Part shown: positions 1-8,670 of the stretch, piece by piece
Layout of the letters: every line of letters starts with the position of its first letter
Position numbering within the stretch: position 1 is the first letter of the stretch
NCBI GenBank assembly: GCA_013286465.1
Contig: JABDFR010000008.1
Coordinates: 1 to 64,000, forward strand
Source: Acidobacteriota bacterium
GTDB lineage: Bacteria; Acidobacteriota; Terriglobia; Acidiferrales; UBA7541
DNA: 64,000 nucleotides
Direction: 5' to 3'
Position numbers and translations under genes: made by a program
The notes under the pieces: generated by a model
Database searches by the model: none
Told to the model about the DNA's origin: nothing
The model's input: only the letters and a program-made list of their open reading frames with translations

Positions 1-93
1 CTCGAGCTGCAGCGCAACGCAATTACGGTGCCTTGGTTGAACGAGATTCTTCCGTAGATTGGGTTCGGTTGTTGTGGGGTTTTGTGGTCGTAA

Positions 94-117
94 GAGCCGG
101 CGGGACGCCAGCGCTAC
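94..117 (-). repeat. REP-like element, family A
   Basis: Read on the minus strand it begins GTAG and continues as an imperfect GCTGGC/GCCGGC hairpin with a short GTCCC loop. It belongs to the commonest intergenic repeat family of the window and lies downstream of the DUF1501 gene. Confidence 0.7.
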
Positions 118-180
118 TTGGACGAAATTAGACATTTAGTCCGCCGTTGATTTGGGTTCTGGTTTTAATCGCGGTCGAAA

Positions 181-205
181 GAGCCGGCAGGGACGCCGGC
201 GCTAC
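181..205 (-). repeat. REP-like element, family A
   Basis: On the minus strand, GTAG is followed by two GCCGGC arms around GTCCCT. It starts one base after the TAA stop codon of the DUF1501 gene, so it could act in the 3' untranslated region. It is tandem with the copy about 65 bp away. Confidence 0.75.
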
Positions 206-206
206 T

Positions 207-1454
207 TTACGTGCGAATCAAATTTAGATAATTGGTTGTGGGTTGACTGAAGCCTGGGAAGACTGCTTTTAGATCTTTGTTGCCTACGTGCTTGGTTAGG
301 ATTTCGCTTAGGACTGTGCGGTAATCTGTGGTTACGGCTAGGTCGCGGCCTTCGTAGAGTTGGGCTCCGCTTAGGCCTGGCCATTTTGTGTAGACCTTTC
401 CGCCTTTTACGTTGCCGCCCATTACGAACATGCAGTTGGCGTGGCCGTGATCGGTGCCGCGGTTGCCGTTTTCTCTGGCGGTGCGGCCGAATTCGGACAT
501 GCTTACGAAGACTACGTCTTGCATGCGATCGCCCATGTCTTGGTGGAAGGCGGCGATTCCCTGCCCTAGATCGCGTAACAGATTGCTTAGTTGGCCTTGT
601 ACGCCGCCTTCGTTTACGTGATGGTCCCAGCCGCCGCTATCTAGAAATGCTACTTCCAGGCCTACATCAGCTTTGAAAAGTTCGGCGATTTCTTGGAGGC
701 TTTGGCCGAAGCGGTTTTTTGGGTATTGGGCGTTGTTTTCTGGTTGGTAGCTTTCTGGGTGGATCTTTTTTAGTTGATCTATGGCTTCGAAAGTTTCTTG
801 GCCTACGCCGTGTAGGGCTTGGTCCACGGTCTGCGCATACATTGCTTCGAAGCCGCCTTCGGTGGTTTGTTGCGGGCCGAACATTTTGAATTGTTTTAGG
901 TCGGGGATGGCTATGGCTGGGGCGGTGCCTTGTAGCGTGCGTGGGAGATAGGGGCCGAAGGCTACGGCTCGGAAGGGGCTGGGCTTTTCTTCGTGGCTCG
1001 ATTGCAGGGTGCGATTTAGCCAGCCATCGTCAGTGCTCTTTAGTCCAGGCGTGCCGGATTCCATGAAGTCCTGAGCGTCGAAATGGCTGCGCGTGGGATC
1101 TGGTGAGCCTACGGCTTGGACGATTGCTAGTTGGCCTTTTTGGAAGAGTGGTTGTAGCGGTTGCAGGCTGGGGTGTAGGCCGAAGAAACCATCTAGGTCG
1201 ATGGCGGCTTCTGTGCCGCCTCTTCTTGGCTCGGGGATCGCTATGCTGGGGCGCATTTGGTAGTAGCTGCGCTCGCCGAAGGGGACGACTACGTTCAGGC
1301 CGTCCATTGCGCCGCGCTGGAAGAGCACGACCATTTTCTTTTTGCCGGAGTTTGTTGTTGTGGCGATGGCGCGCTGCAAAAATGACGGCATGGCGGAGAG
1401 ACCGATTAGGGAGATGGCGCCATTTTTTAAAAATATGCGGCGGGTTAGTGGCAT
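207..1454 (-). CDS. DUF1501 domain protein, Tat-exported
   Basis: The product has 415 residues. The N-terminus carries a twin-arginine-like signal (TRRIFLKNG, then a hydrophobic run ending near residue 31), so export as a folded protein is likely. Family hallmarks of DUF1501 (sulfatase/alkaline-phosphatase-like fold) are visible: an FQRGAMDGLN stretch near residue 45, DSGGWDHH near 275 and MSEFGRTARENG followed by GTDHGHA near 330. Members are usually paired with DUF1800 proteins, as here, where the upstream gene lies 193 bp away on the same strand. The biochemical function of the pair is not established. The gene ends one base before a REP-like element. Confidence 0.9.
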   Translation of the reverse strand: MPLTRRIFLKNGAISLIGLSAMPSFLQRAIATTTNSGKKKMVVLFQRGAMDGLNVVVPFGERSYYQMRPSIAIPEPRRGGTEAAIDLDGFFGLHPSLQPLQPLFQKGQLAIVQAVGSPDPTRSHFDAQDFMESGTPGLKSTDDGWLNRTLQSSHEEKPSPFRAVAFGPYLPRTLQGTAPAIAIPDLKQFKMFGPQQTTEGGFEAMYAQTVDQALHGVGQETFEAIDQLKKIHPESYQPENNAQYPKNRFGQSLQEIAELFKADVGLEVAFLDSGGWDHHVNEGGVQGQLSNLLRDLGQGIAAFHQDMGDRMQDVVFVSMSEFGRTARENGNRGTDHGHANCMFVMGGNVKGGKVYTKWPGLSGAQLYEGRDLAVTTDYRTVLSEILTKHVGNKDLKAVFPGFSQPTTNYLNLIRT

Positions 1455-1492
1455 TGGGCGACTCCGGTGGTGATGGCGTTGATGGGGGAATA

Positions 1493-1527
1493 AGAAATTT
1501 CAAATTTCAGATTTGAGATTTGAAAAT
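1493..1527. repeat. AT-rich palindromic repeat, copy 1
   Basis: This is a hairpin-forming AAATTTCAAATTTCAGATTTG-type sequence. It is nearly identical to 6405-6438 and unlike the GC-rich surroundings. It lies between the DUF1501 and DUF1800 genes. Confidence 0.6.
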
Positions 1528-1578
1528 AAGAAAAATCGGGGGATAGATTGACGCGTGGGAGTAGGCCCTCGAGCGGAC

Positions 1579-1603
1579 GGGCGCAGCAAGCCGGCGCCCC
1601 TAC
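1579..1603 (-). repeat. REP-like element, family C
   Basis: On the minus strand, GTAG precedes a GGGCGC/GCGCCC stem with a CGGCTTGCT loop. Three further near-identical copies occur near 7.0, 11.5 and 13.4 kb. Confidence 0.7.
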
Positions 1604-1647
1604 GGCCGCAATCGAGACTCCGTGATCCGGATTTTTTTGATTTATGT

Positions 1648-3465
1648 TCATCGGCGTTGGAATTCTGGGGCGCCTAGGACTAGGCCGGCGATTAGGCTTT
1701 CGTTTACGTGTTTTACTTGATCGTCGAGCGTGGCTTGTAGGATTTGTGGATCTTCTAGACGGGCTTCTAGAGTGGTTTCGGTTTGCTGGGCTATTTGATT
1801 GTCTAGGAACGCGGATAGGGCGCTGGCTAGGGCTTTGTGTGGATCGGTTTCGGATTCTGGGCCTAGTAATGCGTTTAGATCGGATTTTGTGCCTGGGACT
1901 TTATTCGAGGATAGGGATAGGGCGAAATTTAGGCGATTTAGTAGGGCGCCGGTGTTTACCCAGGTTTCGGATTTGTCGCTGTAGCCGGTGGGCGGTTGGG
2001 CTTGGAAGAGGGGCTCGCCCATGCGGCCTACCCATTGGGCTAGCGGGAGCGTTACGTCTACTTCAGCGCCTAGGGCGCGGGCGGTGCTGGCTGCTAGTTC
2101 GAAAGGCTGCTTCACTTTCGCGCGATAGGATTCTTTGCTCCAGAATTCTGGGGAATAGATCATTGTTTTTAGGACATTGCGGATTTCGCCGTTGGTGCTT
2201 TGGAATGTTTGCGCCATGCGGTCTACTAATGCTGGCGGGGGATTATCGCTTACGAAGTGGCGGGCTAGTTTTGTGGAGATGAATTTCGCGGTGTTGGGGT
2301 TGCTGGCTAACATTTTTAGGGCTTCTTCGCCGTCTTTCATGCCGCCGTAATTGAAGGTGCGGCCTAGCACAACTTTTTTGCCAGTGGTGTGGATGCGATC
2401 GTCGAAGAAGAAATCTGGGTTGCGGGCCGGGGCGTGGACGGTCCAGCCGGTTAGGCATTTGGCCATTTCGATTACGTCTTGTTGGGTGTAGCCGGCGTCG
2501 ACGCCCAGGGTGTGGAGCTCCATTACTTCGCGGCCGTAATTTTCGTTTAGGCCTCGCTCTTGTTTTTTCTTACCGGGTTGCGCGGCGGTGCCTGGGGGCG
2601 GAGGCATGGGCGGGCCGAAGATGCCTTCGAAACGGCGCCGGCGCATGGCTAGTTCGGATTGCATGCGTTGGGCGGCGATGGGATCGGCGCTTAGCCAGTT
2701 GTCCAGATAGACGAGCATTGCCGGGCTTTTGGCTGTGGCTAGCAGGAGATCCTGGAATTTGCCTAGGGTGTGGGGACGGATGGTGTCGCGGGCGTAGGCG
2801 GTTAGCAGCCAGCGATCTTGATTTTTTCCGGCGAAGACGTTGAAGTGATTGAACCAGAAATCTTCCATTACGGCTTCTAGCTGGCGATTGCTGTAGATGG
2901 CGCGGTCTAGCTTGGCCATGCTCAGCTCTACTACGATTCTTTGCGGGCCTACTACTTTGGCTAGTTGTTCTTCGGCTTGCGCGTTGGGATTTTGTTGATC
3001 GATTTTGGCTACCGCTTCTCTGGCTTTTTCTTTTTGCTTTTCCTGGTATTCCTCTTTGGTGATGCCTTCTTTTTTCGCGGCCTGTTGAGGTTGCGGGAAT
3101 TTCTCTACTAGTTTGTCGGAACTCATTTTTAGCGTTGGGTACCGGTCTAGGCGGGCTTCTAGTGCGGAGTCATCTATGGAGTTGGGATTTAGTTGTTGGT
3201 CGATCCATTTTTCCAGGCCTATTTTTCGCACTTGATCGATTTGGTTTGGAGTGGGGCCGTAGGCTAGGCGGTTTAGGGCATGGAGGATGGCTTGATCTTC
3301 GGTTAGTTCTGAGATCGGGAGTTTGCCTTTCCAGGATTTTGCCGGCGGGTTGGCTTGGGCTTGCGGGAATGGGAATAGGGTGGCGGCCAGTAGGATTGCG
3401 GCGGCTTGTAGGAATGGGCTTCTTTGATCCGGGTTGGGGCTTTTTTTCACGGTGGTGCTTTTCAT
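1648..3465 (-). CDS. DUF1800 domain protein, secreted
   Basis: The product has 605 residues. A hydrophobic segment after a basic N-terminus (about residues 18-38, ending ALA-like at PQAQA) suggests a Sec signal peptide. DUF1800 features are clear: ALNRLAYGPTPNQID near residue 65, the FWFNHFNVF stretch near 205, LNENYGREVMELHTLGVDAGYTQ near 310 and LTGWTV near 340. It is co-oriented with the DUF1501 gene and the two are commonly found together. The function of the family is unknown. Leucine is often encoded by CTA, unusual for a GC-rich genome and in line with the strand bias of this region. Confidence 0.9.
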   Translation of the reverse strand: MKSTTVKKSPNPDQRSPFLQAAAILLAATLFPFPQAQANPPAKSWKGKLPISELTEDQAILHALNRLAYGPTPNQIDQVRKIGLEKWIDQQLNPNSIDDSALEARLDRYPTLKMSSDKLVEKFPQPQQAAKKEGITKEEYQEKQKEKAREAVAKIDQQNPNAQAEEQLAKVVGPQRIVVELSMAKLDRAIYSNRQLEAVMEDFWFNHFNVFAGKNQDRWLLTAYARDTIRPHTLGKFQDLLLATAKSPAMLVYLDNWLSADPIAAQRMQSELAMRRRRFEGIFGPPMPPPPGTAAQPGKKKQERGLNENYGREVMELHTLGVDAGYTQQDVIEMAKCLTGWTVHAPARNPDFFFDDRIHTTGKKVVLGRTFNYGGMKDGEEALKMLASNPNTAKFISTKLARHFVSDNPPPALVDRMAQTFQSTNGEIRNVLKTMIYSPEFWSKESYRAKVKQPFELAASTARALGAEVDVTLPLAQWVGRMGEPLFQAQPPTGYSDKSETWVNTGALLNRLNFALSLSSNKVPGTKSDLNALLGPESETDPHKALASALSAFLDNQIAQQTETTLEARLEDPQILQATLDDQVKHVNESLIAGLVLGAPEFQRR

Positions 3466-3639
3466 ATGAATTCTGTGGAGGTTGCTTCGTACGTTAGTTT
3501 AACCCTGTTTGACGGCAAAAGTTGCTGGGGCGGAGCGGGCGTTACGAATTGGTTTGTTGGCGGCTCGATCCTACATCCGAAAACTTCTCGGAGAGACGCT
3601 GGCTGGGTTGGATTACAAGTTTGTGGCGCGATGGTGGTT

Positions 3640-3678
3640 GGGCTCGAGGGGCGGCCCGCCATAAAGCGCGAGCCCTAC
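3640..3678 (-). repeat. REP-like element, family B
   Basis: On the minus strand, a GTAGGG-type head is followed by a GC-rich stem around GCGCTTTATGGC. The 39-bp unit is almost identical to 4453-4491, including a shared GGGCTCGAGGGGC flank. Confidence 0.7.
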
Positions 3679-3737
3679 GAAAGACTGGTGCTTGAGTCCG
3701 CCGTCGATTTGGGTTGTTGTTTTGATCGCGATCGTAA

Positions 3738-3762
3738 GAGCCGGCGGGGACGCCAGCGCTAC
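3738..3762 (-). repeat. REP-like element, family A
   Basis: On the minus strand, GTAGCGCTGGCG is followed by the GCCGGC arm. It starts 10 bp beyond the TAG stop of the PilZ gene; that stop itself sits in a second GTAG tetranucleotide. Confidence 0.7.
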
Positions 3763-3772
3763 GAAAGAGGGG

Positions 3773-4096
3773 CTACGGCCTTAGCGTGCGCAGGAAATCT
3801 TGTAGAGCTCGTTGACGCGGGGCGTCTAGGTTGGTGAATTCTACGCCGGCGCCTTTTTCGTTTACGTCTCTTACTTTGGCTTCGGTTTCTAGAGTTAGAT
3901 TGGGGTCTTCTACTTTTAGATGGATTGTTTGGCCCATGGTTAGGGATTGCTTTGTTCGGACGAATAGGCCTCCTGAGCCTATGATGGAAACTTTTCCTTC
4001 GAATTGAGGGTCGGTGCCTGTGCAGTGCAAAAATTGATGTTCTGGTAGGAGGATGCGTTTGTGTTTGCGGCGATCTTCGGCGCTGTTGTGGGTCAT
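3773..4096 (-). CDS. PilZ domain protein
   Basis: The product has 107 residues and is a single PilZ domain. It has an early basic motif (AEDRRKHKR, residues 6-14, resembling the RxxxR motif of the c-di-GMP site) and the downstream strand SIIGSGGLFVRT (residues 37-48, the usual (D/N)xSxxG region in a diverged form). A cyclic-di-GMP receptor role is therefore possible. The ATG overlaps the stop codon of the upstream 76-residue gene as ATGA, so the two are probably translationally coupled. A longer open frame upstream is only the antisense shadow of the YihY gene. Confidence 0.85.
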   Translation of the reverse strand: MTHNSAEDRRKHKRILLPEHQFLHCTGTDPQFEGKVSIIGSGGLFVRTKQSLTMGQTIHLKVEDPNLTLETEAKVRDVNEKGAGVEFTNLDAPRQRALQDFLRTLRP

Positions 4097-4323
4097 TGGC
4101 GATTGGCTCGGAAGGCGTCTAGGGTCCAGGAGTCTTGGCCTTCGTCGTGGCGCAGGATGTAATAGTTTCCGTCGTTGGCGCGGACTCGGAAATAGATGGC
4201 GTCGGGGGAATACCATTGACCGTCTAGTTCGCTGACTTCGAATTCGCGGCCTTTTACGGTGAATTTTTGGGGGCGTTCGTTGGGGCGATAGCCGGAGTAG
4301 CGGAGCACGTGGATTTCGTTCAT
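4093..4323 (-). CDS. Hypothetical 76-residue protein coupled to PilZ
   Basis: The product has 76 residues, is acidic and aromatic-rich (YSPDAIYFRVRANDGNYYILRH) and lacks a signal peptide or membrane segment. I do not recognise the family. The ATG at 4323 is preferred; an upstream in-frame ATG at 4437 would add 38 low-complexity residues. Its stop overlaps the PilZ start by 4 bp, which suggests a shared role with that protein. Confidence 0.7.
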   Translation of the reverse strand: MNEIHVLRYSGYRPNERPQKFTVKGREFEVSELDGQWYSPDAIYFRVRANDGNYYILRHDEGQDSWTLDAFRANRQ

Positions 4324-4452
4324 CGGAGTGGCGCCTCCGTTGGCGGCTTTGGGTTTGGCCGACTTTTTGATTATAGCAATTTTTTGTGTGGTGGCGGACG
4401 TGGCACAACATCGATGCGTTTGATTGCGGCGTTGCATGGCGAAGCGGAGGAT

Positions 4453-4491
4453 GGGCTCGAGGGGCGGCCCGGCATAAAGCGCGGGCCCTAC
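4453..4491 (-). repeat. REP-like element, family B
   Basis: On the minus strand, GTAG is followed by GGCCCG and CGGGCC arms around CGCTTTATGC. It lies 27 bp downstream of the YihY gene. Confidence 0.75.
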
Positions 4492-4518
4492 GTTCGGAGG
4501 GGCGCGTGTTGCGCGCCA

Positions 4519-5361
4519 TTATGTGAATTTTAGATCGGTGGCGTTGGTGAAGGGGCCTTCGCGGGTTACTGCGTTGTAGGCTGCGCCTATGAAAATTACC
4601 ATGGCGGTTAGATACATCCAGAGAAGTAGGCCTATTACTGCGGCTAGGCCTCGGTAGACTGTGCCGTAGGGGACGTAGCGGACGTAGAAGCCGAAGCTGA
4701 TGTCGACGATCCACCAGAGGATTGTGGCTACGGCGGCGCCGGGGAAGACGTCGTGCCAGTCGGTCATGTCTGGTTGGCCTAATCGGTAAATTACGAAGAC
4801 TACGCCTAGGGCGAAAACCATTGCTAGGCCATGGTATGCGGCTGCGGCTGCGATGCGGATCCATGGGCCGAGGCCGTAGTTGGCTAGCATCCAGTGGCGG
4901 ACTGGGCGGCCGAAGATGGTTACGATTTCGAAGGCTAGGAATGGAATGATTGTTAGGCAGAGGATTATGGCGGCGCGGAGTTGGACGCGCAGGTAGGATG
5001 GCGCGGCGGGAAGTTTGTCGATTTGGCGGAAGCCTTGAATTAGGCCGATGAAGACTTGCGTGCCGGCGATTAGCGTGCCGCCGAAACCTAGCCAGATCCA
5101 TTGCCAGGGGTGTGCGGTGCGGCGTACGAAATAATCGAGCACGATGGCGCTGCTGCCTTCGGGGAGCATGCTTTGGATTTGCGCTGGGAGATCGCGCACC
5201 ACATCTTGAAAGATGGTCATGCTGCTGAGGATTCCGAGCGCGAATAGGATCAAGGGGAAAAATGCCAGGAACATATTGAAAGCTACGGCTTGGCCGAGAG
5301 CTACGCAGTCTGGGAATACTCTTAGGAAAGATTGGCGGAGGTTCTCGGCCACGTGTCCCAT
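4519..5361 (-). CDS. YihY/virulence factor BrkB family membrane protein
   Basis: The product has 280 residues and about six transmembrane helices. The YihY pattern is clear: an early FNMFLAFFPLILFALG helix near residues 28-43, GFRQIDKLP-like loops, a DWHDVFPGAAVATILWWIVDISFGFYVRY stretch near 190-220 and the VIGLLLWMYLTAMVIFIGAAYNA terminal helix. The family is an inner-membrane protein, formerly misnamed RNase BN, with no firm function. It stands alone, 112 bp from the divergent beta-ureidopropionase gene. Confidence 0.92.
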   Translation of the reverse strand: MGHVAENLRQSFLRVFPDCVALGQAVAFNMFLAFFPLILFALGILSSMTIFQDVVRDLPAQIQSMLPEGSSAIVLDYFVRRTAHPWQWIWLGFGGTLIAGTQVFIGLIQGFRQIDKLPAAPSYLRVQLRAAIILCLTIIPFLAFEIVTIFGRPVRHWMLANYGLGPWIRIAAAAAYHGLAMVFALGVVFVIYRLGQPDMTDWHDVFPGAAVATILWWIVDISFGFYVRYVPYGTVYRGLAAVIGLLLWMYLTAMVIFIGAAYNAVTREGPFTNATDLKFT

Positions 5362-5473
5362 GACGTGGGGCGAATTATAAAGGTTTCGCGGCGCGGAGGC
5401 TCGCTCTTTCGGAGTTGCCGCAGGGTTGAGCGGGGAGTAAACTTTTCGCGGAACTGGGGCGCGGAGGCCGAAT

Positions 5474-6385
5474 ATGGCGCGTAGTGTGCGATGCGGATTG
5501 ATTCAGGCGCGGTGCGAGTGGTCGCCGGAGAAGTATTCGCTAGCGGATATTCGCGAACGCATGATCGTGAAACATGAAAAATTGATCGGCGAGGCAGCTA
5601 AGAAGAAAACGCAGATTCTTTGTTTGCAGGAATTATTTTATGGGCCTTACTTTTGCGCCGAGCAGGATACGAAATGGTACGAATTGACTGAGGAAGTGCC
5701 GGGCGGGAAGACGATCGAGCGCATGCAGAAATTGGCGCGGCAGTATGACATGGCTATGGTGGTGCCGATTTATGAGAAGGAGATGAGCGGGCTTTTTTAT
5801 AACACTGCGGCGGTGATTGATACGGACGGGAAATATTTGGGGAAATACCGCAAGCATCATATTCCGCATTGCCATCCTGGATTTTGGGAGAAATTTTATT
5901 TTACGCCGGGGAATACCGGGTATCCGGTTTTTGAGACTCGGCATGGGCGGGTGGGCGTTTACATTTGCTATGACCGGCATTTTCCTGAGGGGGCGCGGAT
6001 TTTAGGATTGAACGGGGCGGAGATTGTCTTTAATCCTTCGGCTACTGTGGCTGGTTTGAGCGAGTATTTGTGGGAATTGGAACAGCCGGCTCATGCGGTG
6101 GCGAATGGTTATTTTGTTGGGGCGATTAACCGCGTGGGGACGGAATTGCCTTGGAAGATGGGGGAATTTTACGGGAAGAGTTATTTTTGCAATCCGCGGG
6201 GGAAGATTGTGGCGCAGGGTAGCCGGGATAAGGAAGAGGTGATCGTGGCGGAATTATGTTTGGATGAGATTGATCAGGTGCGGCAGACTTGGCAGTTTTT
6301 CCGGGATCGACGGCCGGAGAGTTATGGAGAGATTACGCGGACGGTGGCGGTGCCGGGAGGGCGGAAGACTGAGGCGGCGGATTAG
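5474..6385 (+). CDS. Beta-ureidopropionase (nitrilase superfamily)
   Basis: The product has 303 residues and is a cytoplasmic carbon-nitrogen hydrolase. The Glu-Lys-Cys catalytic set is visible at E53 (LQELFYG), K127 (YRKHHIPH) and C165 (YICYDRHFPEG). Sequence around GFWEKFYFTPGNTGYPVF resembles eukaryotic beta-ureidopropionase, which turns N-carbamoyl-beta-alanine into beta-alanine, CO2 and ammonia. N-carbamoylputrescine amidase is the main alternative. The dihydropyrimidinase and PreT/PreA genes 5-10 kb away favour the pyrimidine role, as the third step of that pathway. Confidence 0.88.
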   Translation: MARSVRCGLIQARCEWSPEKYSLADIRERMIVKHEKLIGEAAKKKTQILCLQELFYGPYFCAEQDTKWYELTEEVPGGKTIERMQKLARQYDMAMVVPIYEKEMSGLFYNTAAVIDTDGKYLGKYRKHHIPHCHPGFWEKFYFTPGNTGYPVFETRHGRVGVYICYDRHFPEGARILGLNGAEIVFNPSATVAGLSEYLWELEQPAHAVANGYFVGAINRVGTELPWKMGEFYGKSYFCNPRGKIVAQGSRDKEEVIVAELCLDEIDQVRQTWQFFRDRRPESYGEITRTVAVPGGRKTEAAD

Positions 6386-6404
6386 AATCTCGGAGTACAC
6401 CGAA

Positions 6405-6438
6405 AGAAATTTCAAATTTCAGATTTGAAATTTGAAAT
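6405..6438. repeat. AT-rich palindromic repeat, copy 2
   Basis: This is the second copy of the AAATTTCAAATTTCAGATTTG hairpin found at 1493-1527. It lies just downstream of the beta-ureidopropionase gene, where it could also act as a processing or termination structure. Confidence 0.6.
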
Positions 6439-6516
6439 ACGCCCGCCGGCCTAACGCGTCGAGGGACTGAATACTCGCGGAGGATTGGCATTGAAGCCTT
6501 CCTCGGGAGCGCTGCA

Positions 6517-6990
6517 ATGCAGATGAAAAGTGTCGACGACGTTCGCGAGCTTTCCGCGCCGACTGATCCAAGTGATTTCAAATGGGGCAGGATCTTGGGA
6601 TGGTCGCTGGCCGTGGTGGGCGGAATTGCGCGAGTGCTGGGCGTCACATTTACCCTTCAGAACCCGTGGGCGCTCCAAAGCGATCGACTGATGATGGTCT
6701 TCGCCACCGTCACGCTCACGGGTTTTTTCGCTGCCTCGGGAATCTTTCTGATTCGGAAGGCAAAGGTGGGCCTCTGGGGACTGTATGTTTTGTCGGCATG
6801 GTTCGCTCTCGTGACCATTTATGATGTCGGGCGCGGTCTAGTTGCCGGGAGTCTTGCGATCCGTCAGTCGGCGTTTTTTGATGTGGCTTTCTTGTTGGTG
6901 TGGTTGGGGATCGTTCAGTATTTTCATAAGCGGCGGCGCCAGTTTACGCGGGTGTGGGGCGGCGCGAGTGCGGTGGCGGTCGACGGGTGA
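6517..6990 (+). CDS. Hypothetical four-helix membrane protein
   Basis: The product has 157 residues. After about 22 cytoplasmic residues there are four hydrophobic segments (about 25-48, 58-80, 86-105 and 118-138), then a basic C-terminus (KRRRQF). No family is recognised. It sits alone between the beta-ureidopropionase and aldehyde dehydrogenase genes on the same strand. Confidence 0.65.
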   Translation: MQMKSVDDVRELSAPTDPSDFKWGRILGWSLAVVGGIARVLGVTFTLQNPWALQSDRLMMVFATVTLTGFFAASGIFLIRKAKVGLWGLYVLSAWFALVTIYDVGRGLVAGSLAIRQSAFFDVAFLLVWLGIVQYFHKRRRQFTRVWGGASAVAVDG

Positions 6991-7008
6991 GTTAGGCGTT
7001 ACTCAGGC

Positions 7009-7033
7009 GGGCGCAGCAACCCGGCGCCCCTAC
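7009..7033 (-). repeat. REP-like element, family C
   Basis: On the minus strand, GTAG is followed by GGGCGC and GCGCCC arms. It lies between the small membrane-protein gene and the aldehyde dehydrogenase gene. Confidence 0.7.
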
Positions 7034-7116
7034 GGGTAAGGCAAAGACAACAGCGACGGCAACGACTTCGGAAAGTTCGCATTCACCATATTCGTTGGGG
7101 AGAGAGGCTTAGGCGA

Positions 7117-8613
7117 ATGGCTACTGCTACTTCTGCGGCGCAGCTTTGCCGGAATTATATTGGCGGGCGATGGGTGGAATCTGGGTCTACTAAAATTGCG
7201 GAGCGGCGGAATCCGGCTAATAGCGATGAGATTGTGGCCGCTGTGCCGCTTTCTACTCGCGAGGAGATGAAAGAGGCTATTGCTGCGGCTAAGGCTGCGT
7301 TTCCTGCTTGGCGGGAGACGCCTGCGCCTGCTCGCGGGAAGATTCTTTTTAAGGCTGTGCGGATTATGGAGGAGAAGAAGGACGAGTTGGCGCGGCTTTT
7401 GACTCGCGAAGAGGGCAAGACTTTGAAGGATTCTCTGGGCGAGGTGCAGCGGGCGATTAATATCACCGAATTTATGGCTGGCGAGGCGCGGCGTTTGAAT
7501 GGGGAGACGCTTTCCAGCGAATTGCCTAAGAATTTTGCTTATACGATTCGGCAGCCGCTTGGAGTGGTGGGGGCGATTACGCCTTGGAATTTTCCTGTGG
7601 CTATTCCCGTTTGGAAGATTGCGCCGGCGCTGGTTTGCGGGAATACCGTGGTTTTCAAGCCGGCTACGATCACTCCTTTGACGGCGATCAAGATTGTGGA
7701 GATTTTCGAGGCGGCTGGGTTGCCTCCTGGCGTTTTGAATTTGGTGATGGGTTCGGGGCGCGAGACTGGCGACGAATTGGTGCAGAGTCCGGCGGTGCAT
7801 GGGCTTTCGTTCACTGGATCGAATGAGATTGGGACGGCGCTCTATGCTTGCGGGGCGCAGCGATTGAAGAAAGTGCAGTGCGAGATGGGCGGGAAGAATC
7901 CGGTGGTGATTTTGGCGGATGCGGATATGGGATTGGCCCTCGAATCGACTTTGGCTGGCGCGTTTGCTTCGACCGGGCAGCGATGCACGGCTACGAGCCG
8001 CGTGGTGATTGAAGAGAGCGTGGCGGATGCGTTTGTTGAGAAGTTGGTGGAGCGGGCTAAGAAATATTCTGTGGGGAACGGACTTGAGCCGGGAGTGGAG
8101 ATGGGACCGGCGGTGGATGAGTCGCAGATGAATACGGATTTGAAATATATGGAGATAGGAAAGAAAGAGGCCGAGCTGCTTTGCGGTGGGGAACGTCTCA
8201 GCGGGCCGAAGTATGACAAGGGGTGGTTTGTTTCGCCGACGGTATTCGATCATGTGCGGCCGGAAAGTGCGCTTTCGCAGGATGAAATTTTTGGGCCGGT
8301 GCTTAGCATCGTGAGGGTGAAGGGTTTTGATGAGGCGCTGCACGTGGCGAATTCGGTGCGCTTTGGGCTTTCGAGTGCGATTTATTCGACGGACTCGAAC
8401 AAGATTTTTGAGTTTGTAGATAAGATTGAGACTGGAATGACGCATGTGAATTCGCCTACGGTGGGCGGCGAGGCGCATGTGCCGTTTGGCGGCGCTAAGG
8501 ATTCGAGCGTGGGGCCGCGCGAAGTGGGACATGCGGCGATTGAGTTTTATACGGATACGAAGATTGTGTATGTGGATTACACCGGGCGCAAACGCGAATC
8601 GAGCATCTATTAG
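7117..8613 (+). CDS. NAD(P)-dependent aldehyde dehydrogenase
   Basis: The product has 498 residues, full length for the family. Catalytic residues are present: N158 (TPWNFP), E256 (QCEMGGKNP) and C290 (STGQRCTATSR). The segment after the catalytic cysteine resembles alpha-ketoglutarate-semialdehyde and related non-acylating dehydrogenases rather than CoA-acylating methylmalonate-semialdehyde dehydrogenase. Within the pyrimidine region it could oxidise malonate semialdehyde formed from beta-alanine, but no beta-alanine transaminase is in the window, so this is an inference. Confidence 0.9.
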   Translation: MATATSAAQLCRNYIGGRWVESGSTKIAERRNPANSDEIVAAVPLSTREEMKEAIAAAKAAFPAWRETPAPARGKILFKAVRIMEEKKDELARLLTREEGKTLKDSLGEVQRAINITEFMAGEARRLNGETLSSELPKNFAYTIRQPLGVVGAITPWNFPVAIPVWKIAPALVCGNTVVFKPATITPLTAIKIVEIFEAAGLPPGVLNLVMGSGRETGDELVQSPAVHGLSFTGSNEIGTALYACGAQRLKKVQCEMGGKNPVVILADADMGLALESTLAGAFASTGQRCTATSRVVIEESVADAFVEKLVERAKKYSVGNGLEPGVEMGPAVDESQMNTDLKYMEIGKKEAELLCGGERLSGPKYDKGWFVSPTVFDHVRPESALSQDEIFGPVLSIVRVKGFDEALHVANSVRFGLSSAIYSTDSNKIFEFVDKIETGMTHVNSPTVGGEAHVPFGGAKDSSVGPREVGHAAIEFYTDTKIVYVDYTGRKRESSIY

Positions 8614-8670
8614 CGAGTCGAACCGCGGTTTGCGATCAGTAGGCATCTCGGGTTTTTACGGGAATTCGCA

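Larger units (their letters stand above)
3466..3772. other. Intergenic region with two REP-like elements
   Basis: No convincing gene is visible in this 307-bp stretch. It holds a family B repeat (3640-3678) and a family A repeat (3738-3762). The remainder shows no recognisable site. Confidence 0.6.

Noticed and set aside
3773-5101. A 442-codon open frame on the minus strand running into the PilZ gene
   Set aside because: Upstream of 4096 it is out of frame with, and fully overlaps, the YihY and 76-residue genes; its predicted protein is Arg/Pro-rich noise. Only the PilZ part is real.
7030-8646. A 538-codon minus-strand frame opposite the aldehyde dehydrogenase gene
   Set aside because: It is an antisense shadow caused by codon composition, with no recognisable domain and an Arg/His/Ser-rich protein.
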